DNA of 53,646 nt from Myxococcales bacterium (GTDB lineage: Bacteria > Myxococcota_A > Polyangia > Palsa-1104), in the NCBI GenBank assembly GCA_003170275.1, contig PNAM01000069.1, positions 1 to 53,646 of the forward strand, in the 5' to 3' direction. The translations under genes and the position numbers were made by a program. The notes beneath the pieces are model-generated. The model was not told the DNA's origin. It made no database searches and was given only the letters and a program-made list of their open reading frames with translations. How positions within the stretch are numbered: the stretch's first letter is position 1; the number at the start of each line of letters is the position of its first letter. Below are positions 30,078 through 40,823 of the stretch, piece after piece.

Positions 30078-30331
30078 GACGCGTCCCCCATACCCGGGAG
30101 GCTGTCGGTGAGGTGATCGACGCCGCCGTTGCGTCGCGGCTCCGGATCGCGGATCTGCAGCTGCCCGTTGGTGGGCGACGCGTCGAGGTACACGTTCCAC
30201 GACGAGTCGTGGTTCGGGAAGCACGTCCCGAGGCGCACCCAGTACTTCTTGCCGTTCCGCTGGACGATGGTGAACACCGCCTTGTAGCTCTTCTTCGGCT
30301 CGGCCCCTTCGATCGCATTCAGCTCGTTCAT
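30074..30331 (-). CDS. Small conserved protein of unknown function
   Basis: 85 residues, with an ideal AGGAGG site before the ATG at 30331. The core reads FTIVQRNGKKYWVRLG then SSWNVYLDASPTNGQLQIRDPE, a compact beta-rich domain with aromatic residues; it looks like a small OB or SH3-type barrel. I recall similar short proteins in myxobacterial genomes without known function. It is coupled to the ComEA-like gene by a 4-nt overlap. No signal peptide is visible, so it is probably cytoplasmic. Confidence 0.6.
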   Translation of the reverse strand: MNELNAIEGAEPKKSYKAVFTIVQRNGKKYWVRLGTCFPNHDSSWNVYLDASPTNGQLQIRDPEPRRNGGVDHLTDSLPGMGDAS

Positions 30332-30496
30332 GACTTCCTCCTGTTGTTCGCTCGCAAGCGATGGACGCCTGCAGAGCAACCGGCGTGCCGCCCGCAAGTA
30401 CGCGAACTCGCTCAGCGACGGGAAGTCTTGATCCGGCTGCCGGACCGGCGTCGTCCGGTTCGGACGACCGACCCCCGCTGCTATGCTAGAGGAGCC

Positions 30497-31609
30497 GTGT
30501 CCGTTCGCACCCCGAAGATGTTCGCGCCGTTCGTGATCTCGGCAGGCGTGCATCTGGCAGTGCTTCTATTAATGATGCTGGGCGGGCGATTCTCCTGGCC
30601 GTCTGCGCCGATCCCGATCGAGCTGACGCCGGCGCACCGCACGGTGAAGACCACCGCGCCCGAAGAACGGCGCGGCGATCCTCGGTCGAGCGCGCGGCCG
30701 CGACCCGCGTCGGGGGCACCGTCGGCAACCAGCGGCAAGCCGAAGGTCCCGCCCGGCCCGCCGCCGCCGCCAGCCACCGCCGATCTGAAACCGTTTGCAC
30801 CCGACGACGCCAACCTGGTGGTGCTCTTGCGCTCGGACAAGCTGCGCAAATCGCCGCACCGCGAAGGCGCCGAGGCGCTGCTCGCCGCGCTTCCCGACTA
30901 CTCGACTCTGCTCGGCGGCACCGGGCTGAACCCGATCGACGACTTCGAGGCGCTGCTGATCGCCACCGCCAATCCGCACGACGTGACCGCGACCTTCCTG
31001 GCGGCGCGCTACAAGGACTCGGAGAAAATCCGCGCGCTCGGCGGGCGGCCGCTGCACCCCGGTGATCCGCGCGTGTTCCGGTTCCTCGCGCCAGGACTGG
31101 CCGTGCTGGCGCAACCCGACAACGCCGACAAGCTCGACGCCGCGAAGGCCGATCTGGGCGCGCACGAAGACGCGCGCAGCAAGTGGCTCAAGCAGCTCGA
31201 GCAGTTCGACAAGCTCGCCGCCACCGACAACGGTCCGGCGATCCTGGTCACCCTCCTGGACGCGCCGGCGCTGATGCGCTTCGGCGACGGGCTGCCGACG
31301 CCGCTGGCGATGGCGCTGGCGCTCACCGCCGAGGGTTCGCCCGCGCTGCGCCTGCAGGCGGTGTTCGCGAGCGAGGCCGACGCGATCAAGATGGAGCAGG
31401 CCTGGCCGGAGATCCTCAAGCGCTTTCGCAGCGCCACCGCGCTCCTCGGGCTGTCGTCGGCGCTCGACGGCATGCACCTTTCGCGCAAGGAGGCCGAGCT
31501 CGAGGTCGAGGGCCGCATCCCCGAGGCGCAGATGCGGCTGGCGCTCGCCTGGGTGCGCGCGCTGTTACCCACGCCGATGAGCTTCGACGCCGACGGCGGC
31601 GCGCCGTGA
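30497..31609 (+). CDS. TonB-like N-terminal anchor with unknown periplasmic domain
   Basis: 370 residues from GTG 30497; ATG 30518 is the alternative, since the AGAGGAG site is unusually close to the GTG. A single membrane helix (FVISAGVHLAVLLLMML) is followed by a basic Pro-rich stretch ending GPPPPPAT, as in TonB. Residues 100-365 are a globular alpha/beta domain of unknown family (LVVLLRSDKLRKSPHREGAE). No TonB C-terminal motif is seen, so it is probably not an energy transducer but a periplasmic protein using the same anchor. A gene with a similar N-terminus lies at 33917. Confidence 0.6.
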   Translation: MSVRTPKMFAPFVISAGVHLAVLLLMMLGGRFSWPSAPIPIELTPAHRTVKTTAPEERRGDPRSSARPRPASGAPSATSGKPKVPPGPPPPPATADLKPFAPDDANLVVLLRSDKLRKSPHREGAEALLAALPDYSTLLGGTGLNPIDDFEALLIATANPHDVTATFLAARYKDSEKIRALGGRPLHPGDPRVFRFLAPGLAVLAQPDNADKLDAAKADLGAHEDARSKWLKQLEQFDKLAATDNGPAILVTLLDAPALMRFGDGLPTPLAMALALTAEGSPALRLQAVFASEADAIKMEQAWPEILKRFRSATALLGLSSALDGMHLSRKEAELEVEGRIPEAQMRLALAWVRALLPTPMSFDADGGAP

Positions 31610-31628
31610 TTCGGGATACTCTGCGAGC

Positions 31629-32369
31629 GTGACCACGCCGACCCTCGACCCGAAGGCGCTGCGCGCGATCACCTTCGACTGCTACGGCACGCTGATCGAC
31701 TGGGAGACCGGCATCCGCAACTACGTGACGCCGCTGCTCGAGCGCGCCATGCCGTCGCGCCGCGAGCAGGGCGAGGCGCGGCCCGAGGTGACGCCCGAGG
31801 CGTGGGTCGAGCGCTGGGAGCGCATCCAGTTCCAGATGCTGCGCCCGTGGCGGCCCTATCGCGAGATCCTGGCGCGCAGCTTCGACGCCACCATGCAGTA
31901 CTTCGGGCTGGAGGCGTTCGTCGACGACGGGCCTGGCCTGGCGCGCTCGGTCGCCGACTGGCTGCCGTTCGCCGACACGACGCGCGCGCTGCGCCGGCTC
32001 GCGCGACGCCATCGACTGGCGCTGATCTCGAACATCGACAACGATCTGTTGGCCTCGACGGTGGGTCACCTCCAGGCGCCGTTCTCGTCGCTGGTGACGG
32101 CCGAGGACGCGCGCGCGTACAAGCCCGATCCGGCGCCGTTCCGCCTGGCGATCGAGCGGCTCGGCCTGGCGCCCGATCAGATCCTGCACGCCGGTTTCGG
32201 CTGGCGCTACGACCTGGCCCCGGCGCGCGCGGCCGGCATGCACACCGCCTTCGTCAATCGTCATTCGGGGCGTCATTCGGGGCGTTCGGGACCGGAGAAG
32301 CCCGAAGGCGAGCCGGCCGATCTCGAGGTTCCCACCGTCGCTGCCCTGGCGGACACACTCGGGGCGTAG
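31629..32369 (+). CDS. Haloacid dehalogenase-type hydrolase (HAD type II)
   Basis: 246 residues, GTG start. HAD motif I FDCYGTLIDW, motif II LALISNIDND, the KPDPAPF lysine motif and motif IV region HAGFGWRYDL are all present; the first Asp is the nucleophile. The cap is the helical type of 2-haloacid dehalogenases. Substrate is unassigned, either a haloacid or a phosphate ester. Near the C-terminus a 12-bp unit repeated 2.7 times encodes HSGRHSGRSG. Confidence 0.85.
   Translation: MTTPTLDPKALRAITFDCYGTLIDWETGIRNYVTPLLERAMPSRREQGEARPEVTPEAWVERWERIQFQMLRPWRPYREILARSFDATMQYFGLEAFVDDGPGLARSVADWLPFADTTRALRRLARRHRLALISNIDNDLLASTVGHLQAPFSSLVTAEDARAYKPDPAPFRLAIERLGLAPDQILHAGFGWRYDLAPARAAGMHTAFVNRHSGRHSGRSGPEKPEGEPADLEVPTVAALADTLGA
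32259..32290 (+). repeat. Short tandem repeat in the HAD gene
   Basis: The 12-bp unit CGTCATTCGGGG occurs twice in full at 32259-32282, then a shortened copy to 32290. It encodes a surface loop and keeps the reading frame, so copy-number change would be tolerated. Confidence 0.7.
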
Positions 32370-32468
32370 CGCTTCCCGCCCGGGGGCAAGCGAGTTCCGT
32401 CGCGAGCCGCCGAACGCCGGTTTTCGCCTGGCCCCCGGATTGCGTTGTTCCGCGCATGGAGGTCTTTC

Positions 32469-33860
32469 ATGCGCGCTCGCCTGGTCCTGTGGTCCCTGGT
32501 CGCTGCCGCCGGATGGGGCGCGGGCGCCTGCTCTTCGCAGAAGTGCAGCGGGAGCTGCGTCGGCCCGACCGGCACGCCCGGATCGGAGCAGCCGGGGACT
32601 CCGGGCAACCCCGACAATCCTGGCACTCCGGGCACCCCGGCCGTCGACGGCAGCGTGAATTCGGGGACGCCTGATCTGGGCATGGCCGGCGGCGGCAGCG
32701 ACGGAGGCGGCGCGTGCTGCGACCTGGCGAGCCCGGCCGGCCCCTGGCCGCTCACCGACGTCACCTACGGCGCCGCGCAGGGCCTCGCCGGCGACATCCT
32801 CGACTCGAGCAGCGACGACGCGCAGAACATCTGGGCGGCCACCCAAGACGCGCTCTACGTGCTGCAGCCCGGGCAGACCACGTTCAAGAAGTTCACCGCC
32901 GCCGACGGCCTGCACATCGGCCCGTTCACCGACGCCAACAACAACCCCAACACGACCTTCATCACCGCGCTCGCCGGCGGTCACGGCAACGAGGTGTTCG
33001 TCGGCTACTACGGCTACGAGTCGGCGGGCGATCCGTTCCTCGACACGACCGCGCAAAAGCATCTCGGCCAGGCGGACAAGGTGACACTCGACGCCAACGG
33101 CCAGCCCACCATCCTGCGCTACCTCTTCCCGTGCGACTACGACTCGGGCAACGGGTGCTGGGAGGACCGCTCGCCGCGCCGCATGATCTATGCGCACCAG
33201 GGCGTCGCCGCCGGCCACCTGTTCATCGGCTTCAACCACGGCGTCGCGCACGTCTTCAACGACAGCATCGGCGACCACGTGCATCCGGAGGTCTGGTACA
33301 ACTACCCTGACGGCTCCAAGGTCGAGAAGATCGGTGAGTTCTACGGCCTGGCGCTGACGCCGCAGGGCGACCTGTGGACCGCCGGGCGCTACGGGGTCGG
33401 GCTGCAGAGCTGGAATCCGGTGCCGCACTTCATGTGGGTGGACGGGCCGTTCAAGTGGGCGTTCACCATCTACGGGCCGAGCCACGGCCTCGACACGCCG
33501 CCCGGCTACGAGGAGAGCGACAGCGGCGCGGCGGTCTTGCCCGACGGCACCTTGTACGTCTCGAGCTTCAAGAACGGGCTCAGCGCATGGCAACCGGCGA
33601 CCCACAACTACAACGCCATCGCGCAAGTGACCGCCGTCGGGATCCCGTCGCAAATTGTCGATATCGCGGCGGATCCAGATGGCACGCTGTGGATCGTGTC
33701 GCTCGGCGGGCAGCTGTTGCGCTACGATCCGGCGACCGCGGCGGTGCAAACCTGGCCCGGGGTGACCGCGGCGCATCGTGTGGTGATCGATACCACCGTC
33801 ACCCCGCGCGCCCTGTATGTCTCGATGGACGGGGGTCTTGCCGTAATCCGTGCTAAATAA
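32469..33860 (+). CDS. Lipoprotein with collagen-like linker and beta-propeller-like domain
   Basis: 463 residues from ATG 32469 (TGGAGG 5-6 nt upstream). The signal ends in GAGAC. The linker has collagen-like triplets (GTPGNPDNPGTPGTP), then a Gly/Asp/Ser stretch. From residue about 90 repeats of the type NIWAATQDALYVL, GDLWTAGRYGVGLQSW, GTLYVSSFKNGLSAW and GTLWIVSLGGQLLRYDP mark propeller blades like those in two-component sensor propeller proteins. It is probably a surface or periplasmic binding protein; no ligand can be named. Confidence 0.7.
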   Translation: MRARLVLWSLVAAAGWGAGACSSQKCSGSCVGPTGTPGSEQPGTPGNPDNPGTPGTPAVDGSVNSGTPDLGMAGGGSDGGGACCDLASPAGPWPLTDVTYGAAQGLAGDILDSSSDDAQNIWAATQDALYVLQPGQTTFKKFTAADGLHIGPFTDANNNPNTTFITALAGGHGNEVFVGYYGYESAGDPFLDTTAQKHLGQADKVTLDANGQPTILRYLFPCDYDSGNGCWEDRSPRRMIYAHQGVAAGHLFIGFNHGVAHVFNDSIGDHVHPEVWYNYPDGSKVEKIGEFYGLALTPQGDLWTAGRYGVGLQSWNPVPHFMWVDGPFKWAFTIYGPSHGLDTPPGYEESDSGAAVLPDGTLYVSSFKNGLSAWQPATHNYNAIAQVTAVGIPSQIVDIAADPDGTLWIVSLGGQLLRYDPATAAVQTWPGVTAAHRVVIDTTVTPRALYVSMDGGLAVIRAK

Positions 33861-33862
33861 TC

Positions 33863-33884
33863 CCAGTTTCGCGGCAAACTGGGC
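33863..33884. terminator. Hairpin after the propeller lipoprotein
   Basis: CCCAGTTT and AAACTGGG form a perfect 8-bp stem around 6 nt. No T-run follows, so termination strength is uncertain. Confidence 0.4.
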
Positions 33885-33916
33885 GACCGACACAGGCGTC
33901 CAATACGTAAGGTGTA

Positions 33917-34963
33917 TTGTTGCGTCTACCGGTCGTTGCCTCCTTCGTTTTTCACGCCCTGATGATCGCGGTGGCGGCTCGCCTGCCCGCCGCGACCAGC
34001 CCGCGCGTGGTGAGACCGATCGAGGTCGAGGTGCAGCACACGCCGCCGTCGCTGACGCCGCCGGAGCCGCCCGCGCCCGCACCACCGCCGCCCAAGGTTG
34101 AGACCAAGCTGGCCATGCGCACGTTGCCCGACCCGCGCGACCGCACGCTGCGGCCCGAGCGTGAGCGCGAAAAGGAGCCGATCGAGGAGCTCCATCCCGA
34201 GCATCCGCCGACGATCGCGCCGCCGAGCGTAGGCGGTCCCGACCGGCATGGGCCGCCCGATCTGACCCTGCACGCGCTGCCCGGCTCGAGCGGCGATGGG
34301 GTGGTGCTGCCGGCGGGACCGGGCGGGATCACCTTCGGCGCGCCGCAGCCGCCGCGCAAGGAGTGGAAGATGCGCGGCGATGCGGGCAATCCGCTCACAG
34401 GCAAGATTCGCGACACGCCCGAGGCGAAGTACCCGCTGGTCAAGGTCGGGCCGGACGAGTTCGTCTACAAGGGCGGGCAGTTCACCGCGCACATCTCGCC
34501 CGACGGCAGCGTCAGCTTCGACGACAAGAACATCCGCGACTTCAACGGGACGAGCGGGACCTTCGATCTGAACGACCTGATCGCCAAGGGGAAGAAGGAA
34601 GACCCGTATCGCTACATCAAGCAGGAGTTCCTGAAGGCGACCGCGGCGCAGCGCGACGAGATGGCCAAGAAGGCGCGGGCCGAGACCATGCGCGGCGCGC
34701 TCGAGCGGCTGCCCGGCCACCTCGACTCCATCTGGGGCGACCGGCGGCGCTCGGTGCGCGAGCGCAAGGAGCTGCTGTTCAGCTTGTGGAAGGAGACGTC
34801 CACGGGCGAGAGCGAGGAGGGCAAGGCGGGGGCCGACGCGCGCGCGATTATCGAAGCGTTCATCCGGCAGCGGCTGCCCGAGGGCACGCCCGATGCGTTC
34901 ACCGACGACGAGCTGGCCGCCCACAACCGCATCGGCAAGCTGCGGTTCCAGCCGTACAAATAA
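33917..34963 (+). CDS. Membrane-anchored Pro-rich protein with TonB-like N-terminus
   Basis: 348 residues from TTG 33917, with a second TTG as next codon; AAGGTG is the only ribosome-like site. One membrane helix (VVASFVFHALMIAVAARL) leads into a Pro-rich linker (TPPEPPAPAPPPP) and a Glu/Arg-rich stretch. The C-terminal 220 residues are a mixed domain (PDEFVYKGGQFTAHI, DDKNIRDFNG) with long charged helices at the end. No TonB motif is present. The anchor resembles the gene at 30497, suggesting two related envelope proteins in this block. Function is unknown. Confidence 0.55.
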   Translation: MLRLPVVASFVFHALMIAVAARLPAATSPRVVRPIEVEVQHTPPSLTPPEPPAPAPPPPKVETKLAMRTLPDPRDRTLRPEREREKEPIEELHPEHPPTIAPPSVGGPDRHGPPDLTLHALPGSSGDGVVLPAGPGGITFGAPQPPRKEWKMRGDAGNPLTGKIRDTPEAKYPLVKVGPDEFVYKGGQFTAHISPDGSVSFDDKNIRDFNGTSGTFDLNDLIAKGKKEDPYRYIKQEFLKATAAQRDEMAKKARAETMRGALERLPGHLDSIWGDRRRSVRERKELLFSLWKETSTGESEEGKAGADARAIIEAFIRQRLPEGTPDAFTDDELAAHNRIGKLRFQPYK

Positions 34964-34989
34964 GTTAAAAAGTTAAGTCCGCTTGTTAT

Positions 34990-36156
34990 CTAGTCGGCGC
35001 GGGCGAGGACGAACTTGAGGTAGCGGCCTTCGGGGAAGGCGGGGGGGGTGGGGTGATCGGCGGGCTGGCCGCGGACCTCGAGGAGGCGCAGGCGGCGGTG
35101 GGCTTTTTCGCCGGCGTCGCGCAGCATGTCGAGGAACGCCTGCTGGGTGACGTGGCTCGAGCACGAGGCGGCGGCGAGCACGCCCTCCTCGGCGACCACC
35201 GAGAGCGCCAGCGCATTGAGGTCGCGGTAGGCGGTGAGCGCCTTCTTGAGCGATTTCTCCGACGGGGCGAAGCTCGGCGGATCGACCACCACCAGGCCGA
35301 ACCGGCGGCCCTCGTCGCGCGCGCGCTGAAGCCAGGCGAACACGTCTTCGCTGCAGAACTCGTGGCGGTCGGGGTCGAGGCCGTTGAGCTGGAAGTTGGT
35401 GCGCGCATCGGCGATCGCGCCGGCCGCGCTGTCGACGGTGGTGACGCGCGTGGCGCCGCCGAGCGCGGCGTGCAGCGAGAAGCCGCCGGTGTAGCCGAAC
35501 AGGTTGGCGACCGCGTGCCCGGCGGCGTACGGGCGGAGGGCGCGGCGATTTTCGCGCTGGTCGAGGAAGAAGCCGGTCTTCTGCCCGTGCAGCACGTCCA
35601 CGGCGAAACGCACGCCGCACTCGCGGATCTCGACGGGAGAAGGCGGTGCGCCACCGAATAGCGCCTCGCCCTTGCCGCCCCGCGAGCGCTCGTACACGTG
35701 CTGGATGCCGAGGCCGCGCCCGGCCGACGCGACCGCGGCGGTCACCGGGTCGCGCCACACGCGCACCGCATCGCCGTCGAGGCGCAGCACCGCCACTTGC
35801 GCGTACACGTCGACCACCACGCCGGGCAGAAAGTCGCCTTCGCCGTTCAGCCAGCGAAACGCGTCGGTCTCGCGTGCGTCGAACGCGCCGCGTCGGGCGC
35901 GCAGCGCCGAGTCGACCCGCGCGCGGATGAACTTCTCGTCGAGCGCCTGGTTGGGATCGAGCGTGGCCACGCGCACCGCGATCGGCGATTTGGCGTCATA
36001 CAGCCCGCGCGCGAGGAAGCGCCCGTCGCGCGCCAGCACCTCGACCACCTCGCCGGTAGCCACGCCGCGCGCCGGCTCGAGCGCATCGGCGTACACCCAC
36101 GGGTGGCCGGCGCGCAGGCTGCGCTCGAGCTCTTTTCGCAGGCGGAGGCGTCGCAT
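34990..36156 (-). CDS. rlmI: Class I SAM-dependent rRNA methyltransferase, RlmI-type
   Basis: 388 residues. An N-terminal PUA domain (about 1-75, GHPWVYADALEPARGVATGEVVEVL) leads into an RFM-like linker with GLGIQHVYERSRG and then the Rossmann methyltransferase with FFLDQRENRRAL, NLFGYTGGFSLHAAL, DPPSF and SCSSHV. This layout is that of RlmI and relatives, which add a 5-methyl group to cytosine in 23S rRNA; here the exact target is inferred. The ATG at 36156 lies only 27 bp from the divergent DUF971 gene. Confidence 0.85.
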   Translation of the reverse strand: MRRLRLRKELERSLRAGHPWVYADALEPARGVATGEVVEVLARDGRFLARGLYDAKSPIAVRVATLDPNQALDEKFIRARVDSALRARRGAFDARETDAFRWLNGEGDFLPGVVVDVYAQVAVLRLDGDAVRVWRDPVTAAVASAGRGLGIQHVYERSRGGKGEALFGGAPPSPVEIRECGVRFAVDVLHGQKTGFFLDQRENRRALRPYAAGHAVANLFGYTGGFSLHAALGGATRVTTVDSAAGAIADARTNFQLNGLDPDRHEFCSEDVFAWLQRARDEGRRFGLVVVDPPSFAPSEKSLKKALTAYRDLNALALSVVAEEGVLAAASCSSHVTQQAFLDMLRDAGEKAHRRLRLLEVRGQPADHPTPPAFPEGRYLKFVLARAD

Positions 36157-36183
36157 GAGCCACGCATGGTATACGTTTTCGAA

Positions 36184-36519
36184 ATGCCGATGCCGGTCGA
36201 GATTGTCGGGCTCTTGCGCTCCACCATTACCATCACGTGGGAGGACGAGCACGTCTCCGCCTACCCGACGCGCGAGCTGCGGCTGCGCTGCCGGTGCGCG
36301 GCGTGCATCGAAGAGATGACCGGGCAGCCGCTGCTCGATCCCAAGACCGTGCAGGAGACGGTGCGCGCGCGGGCGATCCGCGTGGTCGGCCAGTACGCGA
36401 TCAACATCGACTGGTCCGACGGTCACAACACCGGCATCTACAACTTCCGCGATCTGCGCGCCAACTGCCCGTGCGAGGCCTGCGCCAAGCTACGCGCCGC
36501 CGGGCAAACGCCCGAGTAG
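36184..36519 (+). CDS. DUF971 domain protein
   Basis: 111 residues from ATG 36184; an ATG at 36166 in frame gives 117. The sequence ITWEDEHVSAYPTRELRLRCRCAAC with a second C-x-C-xx-C (CPCEAC) matches the small DUF971/gamma-butyrobetaine hydroxylase-N-like fold, which binds zinc in some proteins. Such proteins are associated with Fe-S or zinc handling, but no role is proven. It precedes the YgiQ-type radical SAM gene by 20 bp on the same strand. Confidence 0.8.
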   Translation: MPMPVEIVGLLRSTITITWEDEHVSAYPTRELRLRCRCAACIEEMTGQPLLDPKTVQETVRARAIRVVGQYAINIDWSDGHNTGIYNFRDLRANCPCEACAKLRAAGQTPE

Positions 36520-36539
36520 CTGCTAGACTTTCCAAGTCC

Positions 36540-38429
<1,890 letters not shown>

Positions 38430-38433
38430 GCCG

Positions 38434-39192
38434 ATGGCGACCTACGCGATCGGCGACGTCCAGGGCTGCTACAAGACGCTCGAGCGCCTGTTGCGGCGCA
38501 TCGAGTTCGGGCGGCGCGATCGGTTGTGGCTGGTGGGCGATCTGGTCAACCGCGGGCCGCGATCGGCCGACGTGCTGCGCTTTGCCAAAGGACTCGGCGA
38601 GCGCGCGGTGGTGGTGCTGGGCAATCACGATCTTCACTTGATCGCGCGCGCCGAAGGGCTGGCCGAGCGCAAGAAGCGCGACACGCTCGACGACGTGCTC
38701 GACGCCGACGACTGCGACGAGCTGGTGGCGTGGTTGCGCGAGCAGCCGCTGGTGCACCGCGAGGGCAACTGGCTGATGGTGCACGCCGGGTTGTTGCCGC
38801 GCTGGACCGCCGAGGACGCGCAAGAGAAGGCACGCGAGGTGGAGGCGACCTTGCGCGGGCGGCGGCGCGCCTCGCTGCTCACCGGCGGAACGCGGCTGGC
38901 CGAGACGCTGCGCGCGTTCACGCGGCTGCGCATGTGCGACTCCGAGGGGCGCCTGTGCGATCACGACGGCCCTCCCGCGGACGCGCCGAAGGGCTGCATC
39001 TCGTGGTTCGAGCACCCGCGGCGGCGCTCGACCGACGTCACCGTGGTCTTCGGCCATTGGTCGGCGCTCGGGCTGTACGTCGGCACCGACGCCATCGGGC
39101 TCGACACCGGCTGCGTGTGGGGCGGCGCGCTGACCGCGCTGCGGCTGGAAGATCGTGCGATCTTTTCCGAGCGCGCAGCGGAGAAGCGATGA
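38434..39192 (+). CDS. apaH: Bis(5'-nucleosyl)-tetraphosphatase, symmetrical
   Basis: 252 residues. Metallophosphatase motifs are in order: GDVQGC, GDLVNRGP, GNHD, then a distal HAG and FGHW. The enzyme cleaves Ap4A into two ADP and limits alarmone levels; ApaH also removes Np4 caps from RNA in E. coli. The stop overlaps the ATG of the alpha/beta hydrolase (ATGA). Confidence 0.9.
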   Translation: MATYAIGDVQGCYKTLERLLRRIEFGRRDRLWLVGDLVNRGPRSADVLRFAKGLGERAVVVLGNHDLHLIARAEGLAERKKRDTLDDVLDADDCDELVAWLREQPLVHREGNWLMVHAGLLPRWTAEDAQEKAREVEATLRGRRRASLLTGGTRLAETLRAFTRLRMCDSEGRLCDHDGPPADAPKGCISWFEHPRRRSTDVTVVFGHWSALGLYVGTDAIGLDTGCVWGGALTALRLEDRAIFSERAAEKR

Positions 39193-39977
39193 AGCTCGAA
39201 CGCGACGGCGTGCAGCTCGGCTACGACGTGGTGGGCGATGGGCCGGCGCTGCTGCTGCTGCACGCCTTTCCACTCGATCGGCGCATGTGGCGCGCGACCG
39301 CGACCGCGCTGGCGCCGCGCTATCGGGTGATCACGCTCGACTTCCGCGGCTTCGGCGAATCCACGCTGGACGCGGAGCCGTCGCTCGAGACGTTGGCCGA
39401 CGACGCCGCCGCGCTGCTCGATGCGCTCGGCGTGCCGATCGCGGCGCTGTGCGGGCTGTCGATGGGCGGCTACGTGGCGCTGGCCTTCGCGGCGCGCCAT
39501 CGGTCGCGGCTCGGCGCGCTGATCCTGGCCGACACGCGCGCGGGCGCGGACTCCGCGCAGGCGCGCCAGGGTCGCGACGACGGGATCGCGCTGGTGCGCA
39601 GCCGCGGCACGGCCGCGTTCGTCGAGCCCATTCCGTCCAAGCTGCTGTCGCCGCACGCGAGCGACGAAGCGCGCGAACAGGTGCGCGCGATCGCCGCGCA
39701 ACAGCCCGCGCCGGCGATCGCGGCGGCGCTCTCGGCCATGCGCGATCGCCCCGACCGCACCGGCGAGCTCGCGTCCCTGCGCAGCTCCACGCTGATCCTC
39801 GTGGGCAGCAACGACCTGGTCACGCCGCCGGCCGAGTCGCGGGCGATGGCGCGCGTGATCGCCGGCGCGCGCGTGGTCGAGCTGGCAGGCGCGGGCCACC
39901 TGTCGAACCTGGAGGCGCCCGAGGCGTTCGTCGCCGCGCTCGGCGAGTTCCTCGATCTCGAGACCGCCGACTACTGA
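39189..39977 (+). CDS. Alpha/beta hydrolase
   Basis: 262 residues. The nucleophile elbow reads GLSMGG, the acid is Asp in GSNDLVTPP and the histidine in GAGHLSNLE. The oxyanion segment is LLLHAFPLDRRMW. The fold resembles the 3-oxoadipate enol-lactonase (PcaD)/arylesterase branch; the substrate is not clear. It is translationally coupled to apaH. Its last 7 bp overlap the convergent lipoprotein gene. Confidence 0.85.
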   Translation: MKLERDGVQLGYDVVGDGPALLLLHAFPLDRRMWRATATALAPRYRVITLDFRGFGESTLDAEPSLETLADDAAALLDALGVPIAALCGLSMGGYVALAFAARHRSRLGALILADTRAGADSAQARQGRDDGIALVRSRGTAAFVEPIPSKLLSPHASDEAREQVRAIAAQQPAPAIAAALSAMRDRPDRTGELASLRSSTLILVGSNDLVTPPAESRAMARVIAGARVVELAGAGHLSNLEAPEAFVAALGEFLDLETADY

Positions 39978-40792
39978 CGGTCGACGAGCGCGCCGCGCGT
40001 CATGCGCAGGTTGCGCCAACGCACGGTGAAGGTGCAGCCGCCGCCGCTGCAGCTGTTGACGCCCGCGGTCAACAAGAGCGCCAGCCGGTCCTGCACCGCG
40101 CCGGTGAAGCGCGTGACCTCGGTGCCGTCGGCGACCGCGCGAATCGTGAAGCCCGTTCGCTCGAGCTCGAGCGTGCCCGTCGTAGCGGTGGTCGCCGCGG
40201 TGACCGGCTGAATTCCCGCCACCGCCGCCGAGTACAGCTGCGCACCGCCAACACTGCGCTGCCGTTCGACCGTGTAGGTGCTATTCACCGGCGGCTTGAG
40301 GTTGTTCACCTGGAGCGAGGCCTGCGCGTCGTTGGGGAGCGCGGTCTCGAGCTGGTAGTCGATCAGCACGTCGAAGTCGCCGTCGAGGAAGAAGGTGTTC
40401 GCCGGGTTGATCGAGGTGAGCCCGCCGAATGCCACACCGCCGTCGCCGATCGCGGGCGTAACGTTCAACCCGGTCACCGTCGGGTTGAAGGTCGAGTCCA
40501 TCACCGAGCCGTTCCAGAAGCCCGAGACCTGCGTGGTGTCGAACGAATCGATCACGCAGCCGCAGCTGCAGTCGAGGCGGCGAAGCTGGGCGGAAATGCC
40601 GGGGAAGCCGGTGAACGTCTGCAGCATGCAGGTGGCGTCGACGGGCGACGCGAAATCGACGCCGGTGTTTCCGTCGCCGTTTACCGATTGATCCGGGCCG
40701 TCGCCGTTGCCGCCGTCGAGGCCCGAGCCGGAGCCATCATCGCCACACGCGGCGAAGCACACGACCGAGAGCGCGAGGATTCCCCGGACCAT
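39971..40792 (-). CDS. Predicted lipoprotein of unknown function
   Basis: 273 residues, signal MVRGILALSVVCFAAC (lipobox FAAC), then a Gly/Asp/Asn linker (DDGSGSGLDGGNGDG). A small cysteine pattern (LDCSCGC) leads into a beta-rich domain (residues 90-265) that resembles a jelly-roll/LamG-like binding fold (FFLDGDFDVLIDYQLE; VRWRNLRM at the end). It may be a surface carbohydrate-binding protein, which is inference. A decayed gene lies just upstream on the same strand. Confidence 0.6.
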   Translation of the reverse strand: MVRGILALSVVCFAACGDDGSGSGLDGGNGDGPDQSVNGDGNTGVDFASPVDATCMLQTFTGFPGISAQLRRLDCSCGCVIDSFDTTQVSGFWNGSVMDSTFNPTVTGLNVTPAIGDGGVAFGGLTSINPANTFFLDGDFDVLIDYQLETALPNDAQASLQVNNLKPPVNSTYTVERQRSVGGAQLYSAAVAGIQPVTAATTATTGTLELERTGFTIRAVADGTEVTRFTGAVQDRLALLLTAGVNSCSGGGCTFTVRWRNLRMTRGALVDRQ

Positions 40793-40823
40793 GAGCGCAG
40801 GTTACCACGACGAACGAGCGGGA

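Noticed and set aside
32560..32650. Gly-Thr-Pro repeats as a possible DNA repeat array
   Set aside because: The units vary and sit in one frame as a collagen-like linker of a lipoprotein; no CRISPR-like spacing.
31416..34085. 889-codon minus-strand frame opposite the HAD and propeller genes
   Set aside because: Antisense shadow crossing two clear genes; composition is Arg/Val/Ala-rich without domains.
34964..34989. AT-rich gap between convergent genes as a possible terminator
   Set aside because: No inverted repeat of useful length is present.
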